This document shows positions 54,699-64,000 of a DNA stretch of 64,000 nucleotides, one piece after another. Source of the DNA: Podospora bellae-mahoneyi (Eukaryota; Ascomycota; Sordariomycetes; Sordariales; Podosporaceae); contig NC_085886.1 of NCBI RefSeq assembly GCF_035222275.1, positions 1,054,001 through 1,118,000 of the forward strand, given 5' to 3'. How positions within the stretch are numbered: position 1 is the first letter of the stretch; every line of letters begins with the position of its first letter. The notes under the pieces were generated by a model that saw nothing but the letters and a program-made list of their open reading frames with translations, made no database searches and was not told the origin of the DNA. The translations under genes were made by a program, and so were the position numbers.

Positions 54699-55591
54699 CT
54701 AAAGCATCGTCTTTCTCCACCCCTTGGTCCCCAACTCCTCAATCTCTTTTGGTTCAACAACCCCCCTCACACTCTGGTCACCCAGCCCCTCCACCACCGC
54801 ATCAGCCACCAAGTCCACCTTGAGAGGTTTGATTGCGGCCGCCCCCAGCACTCCCCTGAGCAAACCCCCCGTGAGCCCATCCACCGTGCTCGCGACCAGG
54901 CCCCCGGCAGCAATAGGCAGGCTCACAGCCCTAGAACTATCCCACATGAACGGCGCGCGGTAGAAGACCGATCTCAGTTTGGGAAACTCGCGTTGGATAA
55001 TGTCCTCTGCTTCCCGCTTGGTGGTGATATATCTCGAGGGTAGGACTGGCGCTCCAGCAGCGGCGGAGATGTACCCGAAGCCTTCCACCCCTGCCTTTTC
55101 GGCCTCTTTTGCGAGGAGGATGGCGCTGTCGCGGTTCATGGTTTCGTAGGTTACCTGTCTGCGTGTGTTGATGGGACTTGGGTCGCCGGGTTTGCGGTCT
55201 AGGGGGTTGGCGGAGGAGGGGCGGCCGGAGAGGAGGGATTTGTAGTCTGCTTCGAGGAGAATGCCGAGGGTGTGGACTATGTGGGTGGCTGAGGGGAGGA
55301 AGGGGAGGTAGGATTGGGGGTTGAAGATGTCGCCTTTCTGCCAGGTTACTGAGCTGGACCAGGAGGGGGGTGGGGAGGAGGAGGGCCAGTGGGGTTGGCC
55401 GGAGCGGCTATGGGAGAGAGGGTTAGATAGATAATACGGGGGGGAAGGGAAGGGAAGGGAAGGGAAGGGAAGGGGGGGAGGTACCTGATGGAGATGACTT
55501 CCCAGTTGCGGGCGACGGCGGAGCGGCAGATGCGGGAGCCGAGGAAACCGTTGCCGCCGAAAACGATGAGGCGTTTGGTTGCGGTTGACAT
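54699..55591 (-). CDS. COQ11: COQ11-like mitochondrial NAD(P)-binding protein
   Basis: An atypical short-chain dehydrogenase/reductase of the NDUFA9/Coq11 group. Yeast Coq11 (YLR290C) associates with the coenzyme Q synthome in the mitochondrial inner membrane. Exons 55591-55485 and 55407-54699 encode 271 residues. The dinucleotide motif is VFGGNGFLGSRIC (residues 10-22, GxxGxxG), and the first Rossmann strand pair ends ISI|SRSGQP across the intron. THIVHTLGILLE, FGYISAAAGAP and the YITTKREAE block follow, the last holding the YxxxK of this superfamily. The 77-base intron contains a pure GGGAA array on the plus strand (polypyrimidine on the coding strand). The assignment to Coq11 rather than another NDUFA9-like protein is moderately sure. 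Confidence 0.85.
55436..55478. repeat. (GGGAA)n array inside the COQ11 intron
   Basis: Six to seven AGGGA units lie inside a 77-base intron, next to the donor site of the minus-strand gene. On the transcript they form a CCCUU polypyrimidine stretch. Closely spaced G-triplets on the other strand could form a G-quadruplex. Confidence 0.85.
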
Positions 55592-56039
55592 GGTGGGATG
55601 TGAGAATGGAGAGGGGGTGCAAATTAGGTGGATGGGTGAACGAGATGGGTTGATTTAGAGAAAGCACAAGAGAAATTCAGGGTGTATGTATGAGAGCTAT
55701 CAATTGACATTTCGCTCAACCGAAGAACCCAAGGCTCACCAGATCAGCAAAGCTCGCCGTCCGATTCACAAGCTCCCAAGCTTATGATGAGATCATGCGA
55801 CAAGGGACTTGCCGGCCGCCGCCCGGGAATTTTTGTCAGTTTAGCGGCTCTCCAGCAGGGATGACACAGACCAACCCGGGGAGATCTGCCCCCGCAATCA
55901 AGGCTTGACCCGCAAACTGCCTGCCGCGCGCGAGAACCTCTCTGAACACTTTTGAACACTTCCAAACACAGTTGCGACGCGACATCCACCCTCCCCAACC
56001 CAACCGACAACAACCCCCCATCTCCCCGCGCCTTCGCGC
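55592..56039. promoter_or_regulatory. Divergent promoter COQ11/YAF9
   Basis: The 448 bases between start codons show no gene. GAACACTT occurs twice in tandem near 55943-55963. Confidence 0.4.
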
Positions 56040-56852
56040 ATGAAATTAAAGATGGCCGACAAAAAATCTAACAAACGCATCAAATCCCTCTCCATCCACC
56101 GCCCCTTCATCTACGGCACCACCGCCCGCCCCTTCGACCCCCTCCGTAACCCCAAACCCCCCGGGATCCCCGACGACCACACCCACTCCTGGGAAGTCTT
56201 CGTCAAGGGCGTAGACGACACCGACATCACCTACTGGCTCCGGCGTGTGCAGTTCAAACTCCACGAATCGATCCCCAACCACGTCCGCATCGTCGACGCC
56301 GTCCCGGGAAAACCCTTCTCCCTCAAAGAGACGGGCTGGGGCGAGTTCGAAATCACAATAAGGCTGTATTACGTCTCGGAATCAAACGAAAAACCCCAGA
56401 CTCTATACCACCACCTCCGTCTCCATCCCTACGGCAGGACAGAGGAGGAAAAGGAGGAGATGAAAAACGGGCCTGATGGGGGTGTGGTCAAGAGTTGGAA
56501 TTACGACGAGCAGATTTTCAACGAGCCTTATGAGAGCTTCTATGAGATTTTGACGTCTGGGGCTATGCCGGCTTCTTCTATGAAGGGGGGGAAAGGGGGG
56601 GGGAAGCAAAAGGGGGAGAAGGAGGTCAAGATGGAAAGGTCGGAGGGAGGGGTGTTGGCCAGGAGTGCGATGATTCCTCTCACGAATAGGGGACCGGAAT
56701 ACCCTTTTAGTAGGGAGACGGAGCAGTGCGAGATTGAGAAGCTGAAAAAGGCGCTGGTCAAGGTGGAGGAGATGACGAGGAGGACAAAGGAGGAGATGGA
56801 GAAGAAGGAGAAGAGGTTGAAGGAGCTAAAGGCAGAGGGGGCAAAGGCGTGA
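56040..56852 (+). CDS. YAF9: Yaf9-type YEATS-domain protein
   Basis: A chromatin reader shared by the SWR1 (H2A.Z deposition) and NuA4 (histone acetylation) complexes. It is a single exon of 270 residues. The start may be 56040 (MKLKMADKK) or the second Met at 56052. The YEATS domain spans about residues 15-145: RPFIYGTTARPF, HSWEVFVKGVDDTDITYWLR with the conserved HSW, VQFKLHESIPN and GWGEFEITIRLYY, whose aromatic residues form the acyl-lysine pocket. YHHLRLHPYG ends the beta-sandwich. A Gly/Lys-rich linker (about 185-200) precedes a C-terminal coiled coil (ETEQCEIEKLKKALVKVEEM), the usual Yaf9 module for complex binding. It is divergent from COQ11. Confidence 0.94.
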   Translation: MKLKMADKKSNKRIKSLSIHRPFIYGTTARPFDPLRNPKPPGIPDDHTHSWEVFVKGVDDTDITYWLRRVQFKLHESIPNHVRIVDAVPGKPFSLKETGWGEFEITIRLYYVSESNEKPQTLYHHLRLHPYGRTEEEKEEMKNGPDGGVVKSWNYDEQIFNEPYESFYEILTSGAMPASSMKGGKGGGKQKGEKEVKMERSEGGVLARSAMIPLTNRGPEYPFSRETEQCEIEKLKKALVKVEEMTRRTKEEMEKKEKRLKELKAEGAKA

Positions 56853-58215
56853 GATTTATGTGGTCTGAGGTATTGGGTTCTGGTTGGCAAATGGCGTCTT
56901 GTAAGAATATTGCAAAATTTGATACCCGCTCATGGGGCAAAGAAAAGGGGCGTTGGGGGAGTTTTGGCTTTGGTTGTATATCAAGGTTTTGTGTGTAATC
57001 TACCAGAGGTAGTGAATGACAGGGCCACGAGGATGAGGCACTGGAAATGCAATGTCTTGACAGCAAGACAACACACACACCTACCTACGCTGCCGTTCTC
57101 ATCTCATTTTTTGCTCACTGCATTGTCAATATCTACTTCTCCCACGCTAGAATCATTCCTAATCGGCATGTCGTTTTGGCTGGCACCTTGAATGTTGTCT
57201 TGCCTGGTGGTTTTGATGCTGTTTGCCACCTTGGGCATTGGCACCATCCACAACATCAGAACAAAGTTTTGCATCCCAAAAAAACCAATCCACACACACC
57301 ACATGTGATCTTGTAATATTTCTTATTATCAAAGAAGAGTCGAGAGTTGTCAAGGTAAAGGTATCCAAAGTCCCCACAACAAAATCCATAGTTCCAGCTA
57401 GATTTCAAATACCAGCATGGGGACTACTGTTTACCGCATTTCCACACGCACTTTGGTATACACATCGCCCTGGGCGTCTCACACACGCCGCGACGAGATT
57501 TGATATCCCCCTCTCCACCACTTCAAGCCGGCCAACATAGGAAAACCGCACACCCACCACCCCACCCCAAAAAAAAGACATCACGAAAGAAAAAGAAAGG
57601 CAAAAAAGAGGAAATATAGACTTTATCAAAAGCGTCGTTGGTTGGTTGTGGTTATGCGTCCGGACAAAAAGAAAACGAAACAAAACCAGAAAAACCACAG
57701 GAAAGGATCTCTCACTTTCACCCGCTCCTTCTCTCTGTCAAACTCAACAAATGCTTTTCCCATCCTAATATCAAATAGTCCACACAAAAACTTTTATCAT
57801 GTAGACCCCACTCAACCCAGGAAGAACTACCCAACCCATCTAAGCCATACCGCCCCCGCCCCCCAAAAATGATGTATCAGCCGGAACCAAGAAACCCAAC
57901 CAACCAACAGTAGTAATATTCCCTCTTCCGGTAAAACCAAGTGTCTTTTTTCTTTTTTTGATATCCCTTCAACGCCATGAAAAAAGAAAAACGGCAACCC
58001 AAAAAGCCAAGATGATGTAGCGCAATCCATTAAGACAAGTACAATGTCGCGGGCTGCCATGTCGCTATACTTTCAAAAGACAAACAACAACGCCATATGA
58101 GAGAGAAAAAAAAAGAGTCGAATATGTTCAAGAAGAAAAGAACAACAAAGGGGAATCTTTGGTACTCGAAAAACAAAAGTGATAAGAGGGGTTGTTGCTG
58201 CGGGTAGTCGCACCA
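56853..58215. other. Convergent intergenic region YAF9/MDM34
   Basis: About 1.36 kb between convergent stops, unusually long for a convergent pair here. It is A- and C-rich on the plus strand (T- and G-rich on the minus strand), as expected for a long MDM34 3' untranslated region. I find no open frame with family resemblance and no RNA gene. Confidence 0.55.
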
Positions 58216-60334
58216 CTACGGCCTAGGCTGGTACGCAGGAGGGGGCGTGTCATCCCTTTCCTCCCAGAACTGAGGATTGCGGTTCTTTTCGTCGTATACA
58301 CGGCGGGCAATCTCTCCGGCCATCTTCATCACCCACGCTTGCTCGAGAATGACGGATGGGGAGATTTCCGATGGCGCTCTTGGCCGAGACCAGTCTGCTG
58401 GGACCTTCATATCAACAGGCGACGCCTGACGAGAAGGCTGCTTCTGGGTGGTGTTGGGCGCGCTAATCTCGATCGAGGGGACGGCAGCCTCCGAGACCTT
58501 GGCAGGCTCACGATCATTACGGAATGATGGTCTGCGCGGATGAGCACCACCGAACCGCACCTTGTTAGTGTTGGTAGCCGTGTCCTCCTCGGGAACCTCG
58601 AGAATGGGGTGAGACATGATGGGCTCCGAAGGGGGCGTTGTCGAGGTGGAAGCTGTCTCCGAGGACTCGCCCGCCTCGCTGCCACCTTCGCTCGAGGTCT
58701 TGGCACGCAAGTTGACCACACGAGTTTTCTTTTTGCGGCCAGCCTTGGAATGCCGTCCGGAGCCCAGAGACAAGCCAGCCGTGGCAGAATTGAGACTAAC
58801 CATGGACGGTCTCGAGGGCAAATGGCCCTGATCCTGGCTCGCCGTGTCCGAAAAGGTGTAGGTATGGGCGGTCCCGTTGGTGTAAGAAGTGGTCCGGTGG
58901 AGGCTCGGGGTTGCCGGTCCGGTTGTGCTGGCTGTGTCAACCCGATCTGATGGCCCCGCCCAGGCTCTGAACATGGCTTCCTTGATCGAAGGAGTGAACA
59001 ATGATGACGTTTCTTGCGTGGAAGTCAACGAAGAGAGCTTGAACAAGGCCTTTTGTGAGAACAGAGACTGTGTTTCTGTTCCCGCCTCCAAAGACAATTC
59101 AGAGATGGCGGCAGGGTCCAGAAGGTGACCCTCTGCGTCAACAGCATCCAGGGGAGGTGTCGACAGCGGGTTAACAGTGTGATCTACGGTCTCCTTGGAC
59201 TGCTCCTCATCCTCCTTAATGATTTGGTCCGGGCACCAGATCTGAAGTGAGAGCCTGTGGATGATGGCTGGCAACTCATCCATCATCAGATCCCGCAGCT
59301 TCTGCTCGATAGTCCGTTGAAGGTAGTCACGGACAAACGGAATCGAGTCAAAGGTCGACGAGACCTTGAGAGACTCGAGGGGGTCATTTCGAAAGACCAG
59401 CGTCAGCCCCTTCTGCTTTGAGAAAACCACAATGATGAAGGCTGAGAGCTTGATCTCAGACAGGGTGATCTGAAGCGGGATGGTGAGGCTGGACGACGCC
59501 GACAGGGGCTCCGGCGATGCGAAACCTGGCTTGCCCGACAGGTAGGTATTGAGGGGGTTTGCCTGCGCTGCTATATTAGTCTTCTGTTATGCTTCCAGTG
59601 TTCCATGTGTTCCATGAAGTCCAATCTATGTGGGGTAGCGGTGAGGAGAATGGGCGAATCCCTGCTCTCGAATTTGGGCACAATTTCTGGTCTAATGCGC
59701 CAAGCCTGCAGCTTTCACCGCACCGCCAGCGAAACAACCGAAACAGCGTCCCATCGCGAGCTCTAGAATTCCTAAAACCTGGTGTGGAGCAGTCCCTATG
59801 TTTCGGGCCCCAAATTCGGGTCTCGGGCGTCGAGGGGCACTTGCCCTTGCTCCAGTCCAGATGCTCCAGACGCTCCCGATGCTCCAGATGCCCACTCTCT
59901 CCCTCCCCGCCCCCCTTTCTCGGCTTTGTGAAATGCCCGGCTCCCTCACTTGCCCCCTCCATACTATCCGTAGCTAGCGAAGCACTTGCAATGCCGGTGG
60001 CTTGTGACTCCCGTCCGGGGTGGACTTGTCCGATATGTCCGTCGTAGATAACAGAAATTGCACATACTTGCACCCTCGTTTTTAGCGTCAGAAAGGCGTC
60101 GCCGGAATAGCACATTTTGAAAATTCCCCTGAAACGGTCTTCGGCCAGGTCACCAATCTCCAAAATCTCCAGGTCTGGTGGCACGGAGCCAAGGTTGAAT
60201 TCGGTCACGAAGATGTCATCCACGATGATGGGAGGCTTCGGAGACTTGTTCAGGGCGGTTGTGAGCAGGTCGCGCGCGCGCTCGTAAAAGCCGGCATCGG
60301 CCGTGAGCGGCGACCAGTTGAAGTTGAAGGCCAT
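58216..60334 (-). CDS. MDM34: Mdm34, ERMES complex outer-membrane subunit
   Basis: A subunit of the ER-mitochondria encounter structure, with an SMP lipid-transfer domain, on the mitochondrial outer membrane. Exons 60334-60068 and 59562-58216 encode 537 residues. The SMP domain covers about residues 1-195: [59 protein letters not shown] across the intron, [18 protein letters not shown] and [22 protein letters not shown]. The rest is Ser/Thr-rich and disordered, with a [14 protein letters not shown] basic patch near 350 and a Pro-rich end ([12 protein letters not shown]) that includes a PPxY motif, a WW-domain ligand consistent with Rsp5-type ubiquitylation. The 505-base intron is by far the longest in the window and lacks an in-frame stop for about 163 codons. 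Confidence 0.95.
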
Positions 60335-61873
60335 GTTGAATTGGCACCCAGTTTATAGAGGCATCGCAAGAGCTATGGTGGGTGTGCGGGGCAGGTCGAC
60401 CCGGAGCCAGGGCAGGGAGGCTTGCTTCGGTCGGATCGAGGTGCGCGAGGCAAAAACCGAGGGGTCGTGGACGTGGGTTGTCGTCGGGAGCAATTTTACC
60501 CAAGGTAGCGAATGAAGTTGACGATGGAAGGTAAATAATGAGTTTTGATGGTGGGCAGCTGGTAGATAGGGGATGGGGATTGGGTGCAAGGACCTTCGTG
60601 GACTTTTATCGGGTGCCCGTGGGAAAAAAAAAAAGAGAGAGAGCAGTTGCGGCTTTGGAGAGGTTGTGCGGAGGGATGACGCTATCTGACGGGGAACGGT
60701 TGGTCTTTGTGTGCGGCAGAAACGGGACCTTTTGGAAATTTTTCGCGCTTTCCCTGCGCCGAGACTTGGCCCATGCTTGACCCTTTGCGGGGGGTTGCCA
60801 TTTTTCCCTAGCTTCACTGACCAGTGGGCTGATGACTTTTCTGTACCGTCTGGAACATCTGCAGCAGCATCTGCACCTCCAGGGCTCTGTTGCTGATGGT
60901 TTGGTTGCCCAAACCCTCCCTCCCTTTAGGATTGATTCATTTTCTCATCATCAGTTTGCAACCTGGAGGTCTCAGGTTTGCATTCAACGCCGTACAGCCC
61001 GCCCAGCCACCGGTGCAAACACACACTGCCCGAGCTATCCAACGGATCCGGAGCTTACCTGTCGTACAAAATAATCCGGGCTTTACGGCTATCACGGTAG
61101 CAGATGTCGGAACAGGGTGTGGTAACAGCCAGTCGCGTCTGGGGAAATTGGGCAACCACGCATCAACTCATCATCCCAAATGCAACACAATGTGGCAATA
61201 TACCCAATTCAGACACTCGAACCTGGACCAGCCGTCATCCGATGATGTTGCGGGAACCCGACTGACAAAGACACCTGAGCTCCCGTCTCCGCCCGACCGA
61301 GGTCCAGTGATCCACTGCCACTGCTTGGGACCAGGCGGGAGCTGTGAGAGCTCGGGCCCGCATCTTGACGTTTGCCCGGGCAGGGGCATGTGCTCCGCCG
61401 GGGGTCCCGAGAAGAGAAAGCTAGGTTCGGGAGTTGAACCCGGAGAAAGACGTCAACGATAGGGGCATTTGGTGTTTGCAGACTGACGATGTTTGGAAGA
61501 AGAAGAATTGATAAACCATTGTTGTGAAACAAAACAACCACCCAACACCTGGATTGGTCCTAAAGTCTAGCCATCGCTTTTGATCGGACTCTGCCGCCGT
61601 CAAGCTACCCCTACCTTAATCAAGATTACCAGCAGTACACTATGAATAGTCGCACAAAGCATCTCAGCTGTCCCGCGCACGAGATAATTGATCCAGCAGT
61701 TCCAACGCGGCGGATAGCGGCACCATCTCAGCGTCAGCTCATGACCTAACGGCCAATCCGGTGAAGCTCGGGGGCCGTTGAGACAAAACACTACTACTTG
61801 TGCCCAACCAGACAGACGACCAAGGAATTTCCATCATTTGCATGTCCGACTTGAAATTTTCATACCCTTCACA
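60335..61873. promoter_or_regulatory. Divergent promoter region MDM34/IPK1
   Basis: About 1.5 kb between start codons. It holds GGAAATTTTT (60734-60743), TTGAAATTTTCATA just upstream of IPK1 (61851-61864) and a TGAAACA heptamer at 61523-61529. A minus-strand CGGGTTCAACTCCCG near 61430 resembles a tRNA T arm, but no acceptor stem pairs. No gene is seen. Confidence 0.45.
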
Positions 61874-63024
61874 ATGTCTCAAAGCGCAAGCTTTTCGTCT
61901 GACCATATCCCGGACATTTCGGATTTTTACCCTGAAAAATGGACCATCAAGTTCGTGAACGAGGGGGCCGCGAACCTGGTCTTTGAAGTGAGATTACCAC
62001 CAAGTCCACCAAGCACGACAGGAAGCCACGCGAACGGGCACAGCGATATCTTCCATGGTACTGCCAAAGCATCCTCCTTTTCTGTGCCACAGCATCATCA
62101 TATCTGACCTTCTCACAGGACACCTCCTGCGCGTCCCAAAAGCTGGCGCCAAGACATTTCCGTACCCAGAGTTACTGCAGTATTGGGATTCAACCATCAC
62201 GCCCCTATTCCCACCCGAAAATCTGGTCCAACATCAACTAGTCAAACTGGGCCAAAGCCCATCCAAAGTAATCACTATTCTTGATGAGCTTCTTTCCAAA
62301 GCGGAATCCGGCCGCCGCAAGGACTTCCGTGGCACCCGAGTACTCCCGGATGCCCAGTACGGCATGCTGATAGAGGATATGCGTTCTCGTTAGTCAACAC
62401 CTTGTCTTCGAACCTAGTGCTTTCAGATGTCTAACAAGGCTCACAGGAAATCCAAGTGATTATTTTGTCGAGTTCAAACCAAAGTGGCTTTCGTCTTCAC
62501 CATCGCAGCGCACACGCTGCCGCAACTGTGCCCGGGAAGCCTACCGTGATCACCTTGATCCCTCCCACCACAAGGCTCACCGCCTGGGCATCCTCTGTCC
62601 CCTGGACTTCATCGCCTGTCGGAGTAACCGGGGGAGTTTGGAAAACGTCTTGAAGCACATCGTCCCTGCGTCAGCCTCGCCGTCTCATCGCAATCACCTC
62701 GCCGACTGGTTGAGGACCAACAGTCTCCTGCCACTCCTGCAGCAAGCCCAGGCGAAACATGATCCGAGCCAGGGTGTTAACCTGGAGCTGGCAATGACGC
62801 TCCGGGACTGCAGCCTGTTTCTCAGGATATCCACCCCCCAAGATGGAACAGGGCAACCGACGAGGATAGAAGCCAAACTAGCCGACCTCGACAAAAAGAA
62901 CGCTGCCAAGAAGAAGAAGCACTGGGAGGAGCTCGAGCGGGATCTTGTGGAAGGCGGGTTCTACGAGGGAAAGGAGCAGCCAAGGGAGGAGACGGACTGT
63001 TTACTTGAGCGCGCAGCTAATTGA
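61874..63024 (+). CDS. IPK1: Inositol-pentakisphosphate 2-kinase (Ipk1)
   Basis: Converts inositol pentakisphosphate to phytic acid (InsP6), a cofactor for Gle1-driven mRNA export. Exons 61874-62057, 62119-62388 and 62447-63024 encode 343 residues. Family motifs in order: NEGAANLVFEV (N-lobe nucleotide loop, about residues 29-39), FHG|HLLRVPK across intron 1 with the ATP-binding Arg/Lys region, VLPDAQYGMLIEDM, VEFKPKWL (159-166, the family EIKPKW motif), CRNCAREA and HRLGILCPLDF, and LRDCSLFLRI near residue 275. Introns are 61 and 58 bases; the second donor is GTTAGT. Fungal Ipk1 proteins diverge strongly, so residue-level roles are by family analogy. Its stop is 19 bases from that of the DUF1749 gene on the other strand. 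Confidence 0.92.
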
Positions 63025-63043
63025 TTGAGTTCGTGCTTTCTTC

Positions 63044-64000
63044 TTACAACGACCCCAAAAACTTCCCAACCCTCTCCACCAACCACTTTTCCCCCTCTGG
63101 GTTTTCCTCCGTGTTATCAACCCGGTGATTCGCCCCCGGGATCAACCCGCTGAACTCACTCACAACCCCCGGCTTGCAAAAGCTCGCCCATTTTTGAACC
63201 GTGCTTTGGACTTGTGCCGGCTTGAAGGGCACCCACTCGTCCTTTTCTGAGGGCAGGATCAACACCGGTGTTTCCAGCTCTCCCCAGATGGTCTTGAGCT
63301 CCTCGTCGGAGAAGTCGGAGCTGAAAAAGTCGTCGTCTCCCCTGTTTTTGTCAAGTCAGCCACTCCTTCTTGTCACCTACCCACAACATCATCAGAAGAA
63401 CCATACCCCTTCGTAGCAAGGGATAACCACCGATAAGCAGTAACTGGACTCCCCTTCCAACCGTCAGGCATGTCGTCTAGATCGATTACATGCTCCCCTT
63501 TCCCCTCCTCTGCCATCTTTTTCGCGACCGCGATACTGTTCTCCAACTGTGCCGGGCAACAGCTCATCACCAACGCCTCCCTGTCGCTCACGGGGCCTTG
63601 GAGGACAATCCCATCAACCTTCTCCTCCGGCTCTAGTTCTCCCAGTTTGGTGCAGTAGAACATGCAATCCTGGCAACCGGTGGAATGGCCCATCAGCACG
63701 ATCGTCTGTTTCTTGAGCTCAGAGCGGAGGTAGCGGACTAAAGACGAGATTTCGGCGCAGTCTTGAGAGAGGGAGGAGTACCCGAAGGCGGAGAAGGAGG
63801 AGGTGAGACGGGCTTGGAAGAGGGAGAAGCCTAGGGTTGGGGGGAGGGAGTGGGAGAGGGTGAGGGGGTAGGGGACTGTGTGGGGCCCGTCGCCTAGGCC
63901 GCCGAGGAAGATGAGGGCGTTTGGGGGGGAGGGGGAGGGGGAGGGGTGTTCGTAGAGGGGGAGGGTTTTGGTTGGGGTGGTGGGGTAGGAGTGGACGAGG
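63044..64000 (-). CDS. DUF1749 / SidJ-like alpha/beta hydrolase (5' part beyond window)
   Basis: Partial gene; the start lies to the right of the window. Visible exons are 64000-63407 and 63341-63044, with a 65-base intron. The DUF1749 family includes Aspergillus SidJ, which hydrolyses the siderophore-iron breakdown product fusarinine C; many members are uncharacterised. Seen: ALIFLGGLGDGPHTVPY (oxyanion-side loop), VLMGHSTGCQD with the GHSTG nucleophile elbow, and LQGPVSDREALV. The junction TKG|GDDDFFSSDFSDEEL matches the family. LETPVLILPSEKDEWVP should hold the acid, and PGANHRVD carries the catalytic His near the C terminus. No siderophore gene is nearby, so a housekeeping or unknown esterase role is equally possible. 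Confidence 0.88.

Noticed and set aside
61425-61450. T-arm-like CGGGTTCAACTCCCG on the minus strand
   Set aside because: No matching acceptor stem or A box at the right distance.
63342-63376. 35-base intron alternative in the DUF1749 gene (donor GTGACA)
   Set aside because: Too short for a fungal intron; the GTATGG donor at 63406 gives a normal 65-base intron and a better family match.

Overview
The window looks like nuclear DNA of a filamentous ascomycete, most likely a Sordariomycete and probably Sordariales. Introns are short (mostly 50-100 bases) with GTRNGT donors, CTRAC-type branch points and YAG acceptors. Gene content is fungal: a STE12 factor with homeodomain-like and C2H2 domains, a secreted large catalase, the ERMES subunit Mdm34 and a DUF1749/SidJ-type hydrolase. 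A strongly A+T-rich island has the look of repeat-induced point mutation (RIP). I found 24 protein-coding genes. Exon structures were worked out by hand from splice signals, reading phase and family conservation.

Layout. 1-6026 is a gene-poor leader in front of STE12 (6027-8465). A ribosome-biogenesis neighbourhood follows: FAF1 (-), HIS6 (+), NOC3 (-), UTP10 (+), an EBP-type sterol isomerase (+), the spliceosomal gene CWC15 (-) and the exosome gene RRP45 (+). Next come an ARFRP1/Arl3 GTPase (-), an ECM15-like thiamine-binding protein (+), an equilibrative nucleoside transporter (-), the A+T-rich island (about 28.8-29.35 kb), a secreted catalase (-), a 3.7-kb gene-free stretch, a haspin kinase (-), CCDC47 (+), a small conserved cysteine-rich protein (+), an Ark/Prk actin-regulating kinase (-) and an amino-acid permease (-). 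The right end holds TTI1 (-), SYF2 (+), a COQ11-like protein (-), YAF9 (+), MDM34 (-), IPK1 (+) and a DUF1749 hydrolase running off the right edge (-).

Themes. Four genes act in pre-rRNA processing or ribosome assembly (FAF1, NOC3, UTP10, RRP45), and NOC3/UTP10 share one divergent promoter. CWC15 and SYF2 are both Prp19-complex-associated splicing factors. Much of the window alternates divergent and convergent pairs, with stop codons as close as 19 bases (IPK1/DUF1749). I see no CRISPR array, rRNA gene, convincing tRNA or intact transposon.

The most interesting points are a STE12 exon of exactly 84 bases that spans one zinc-finger repeat, so skipping it would give an in-frame one-finger protein; a small CxxC protein whose family I know only as uncharacterised; a GC-AG intron in the permease; stopless introns of multiple-of-three length in FAF1 and the EBP gene; and a predicted dual-start mitochondrial/cytosolic thiamine-binding protein.
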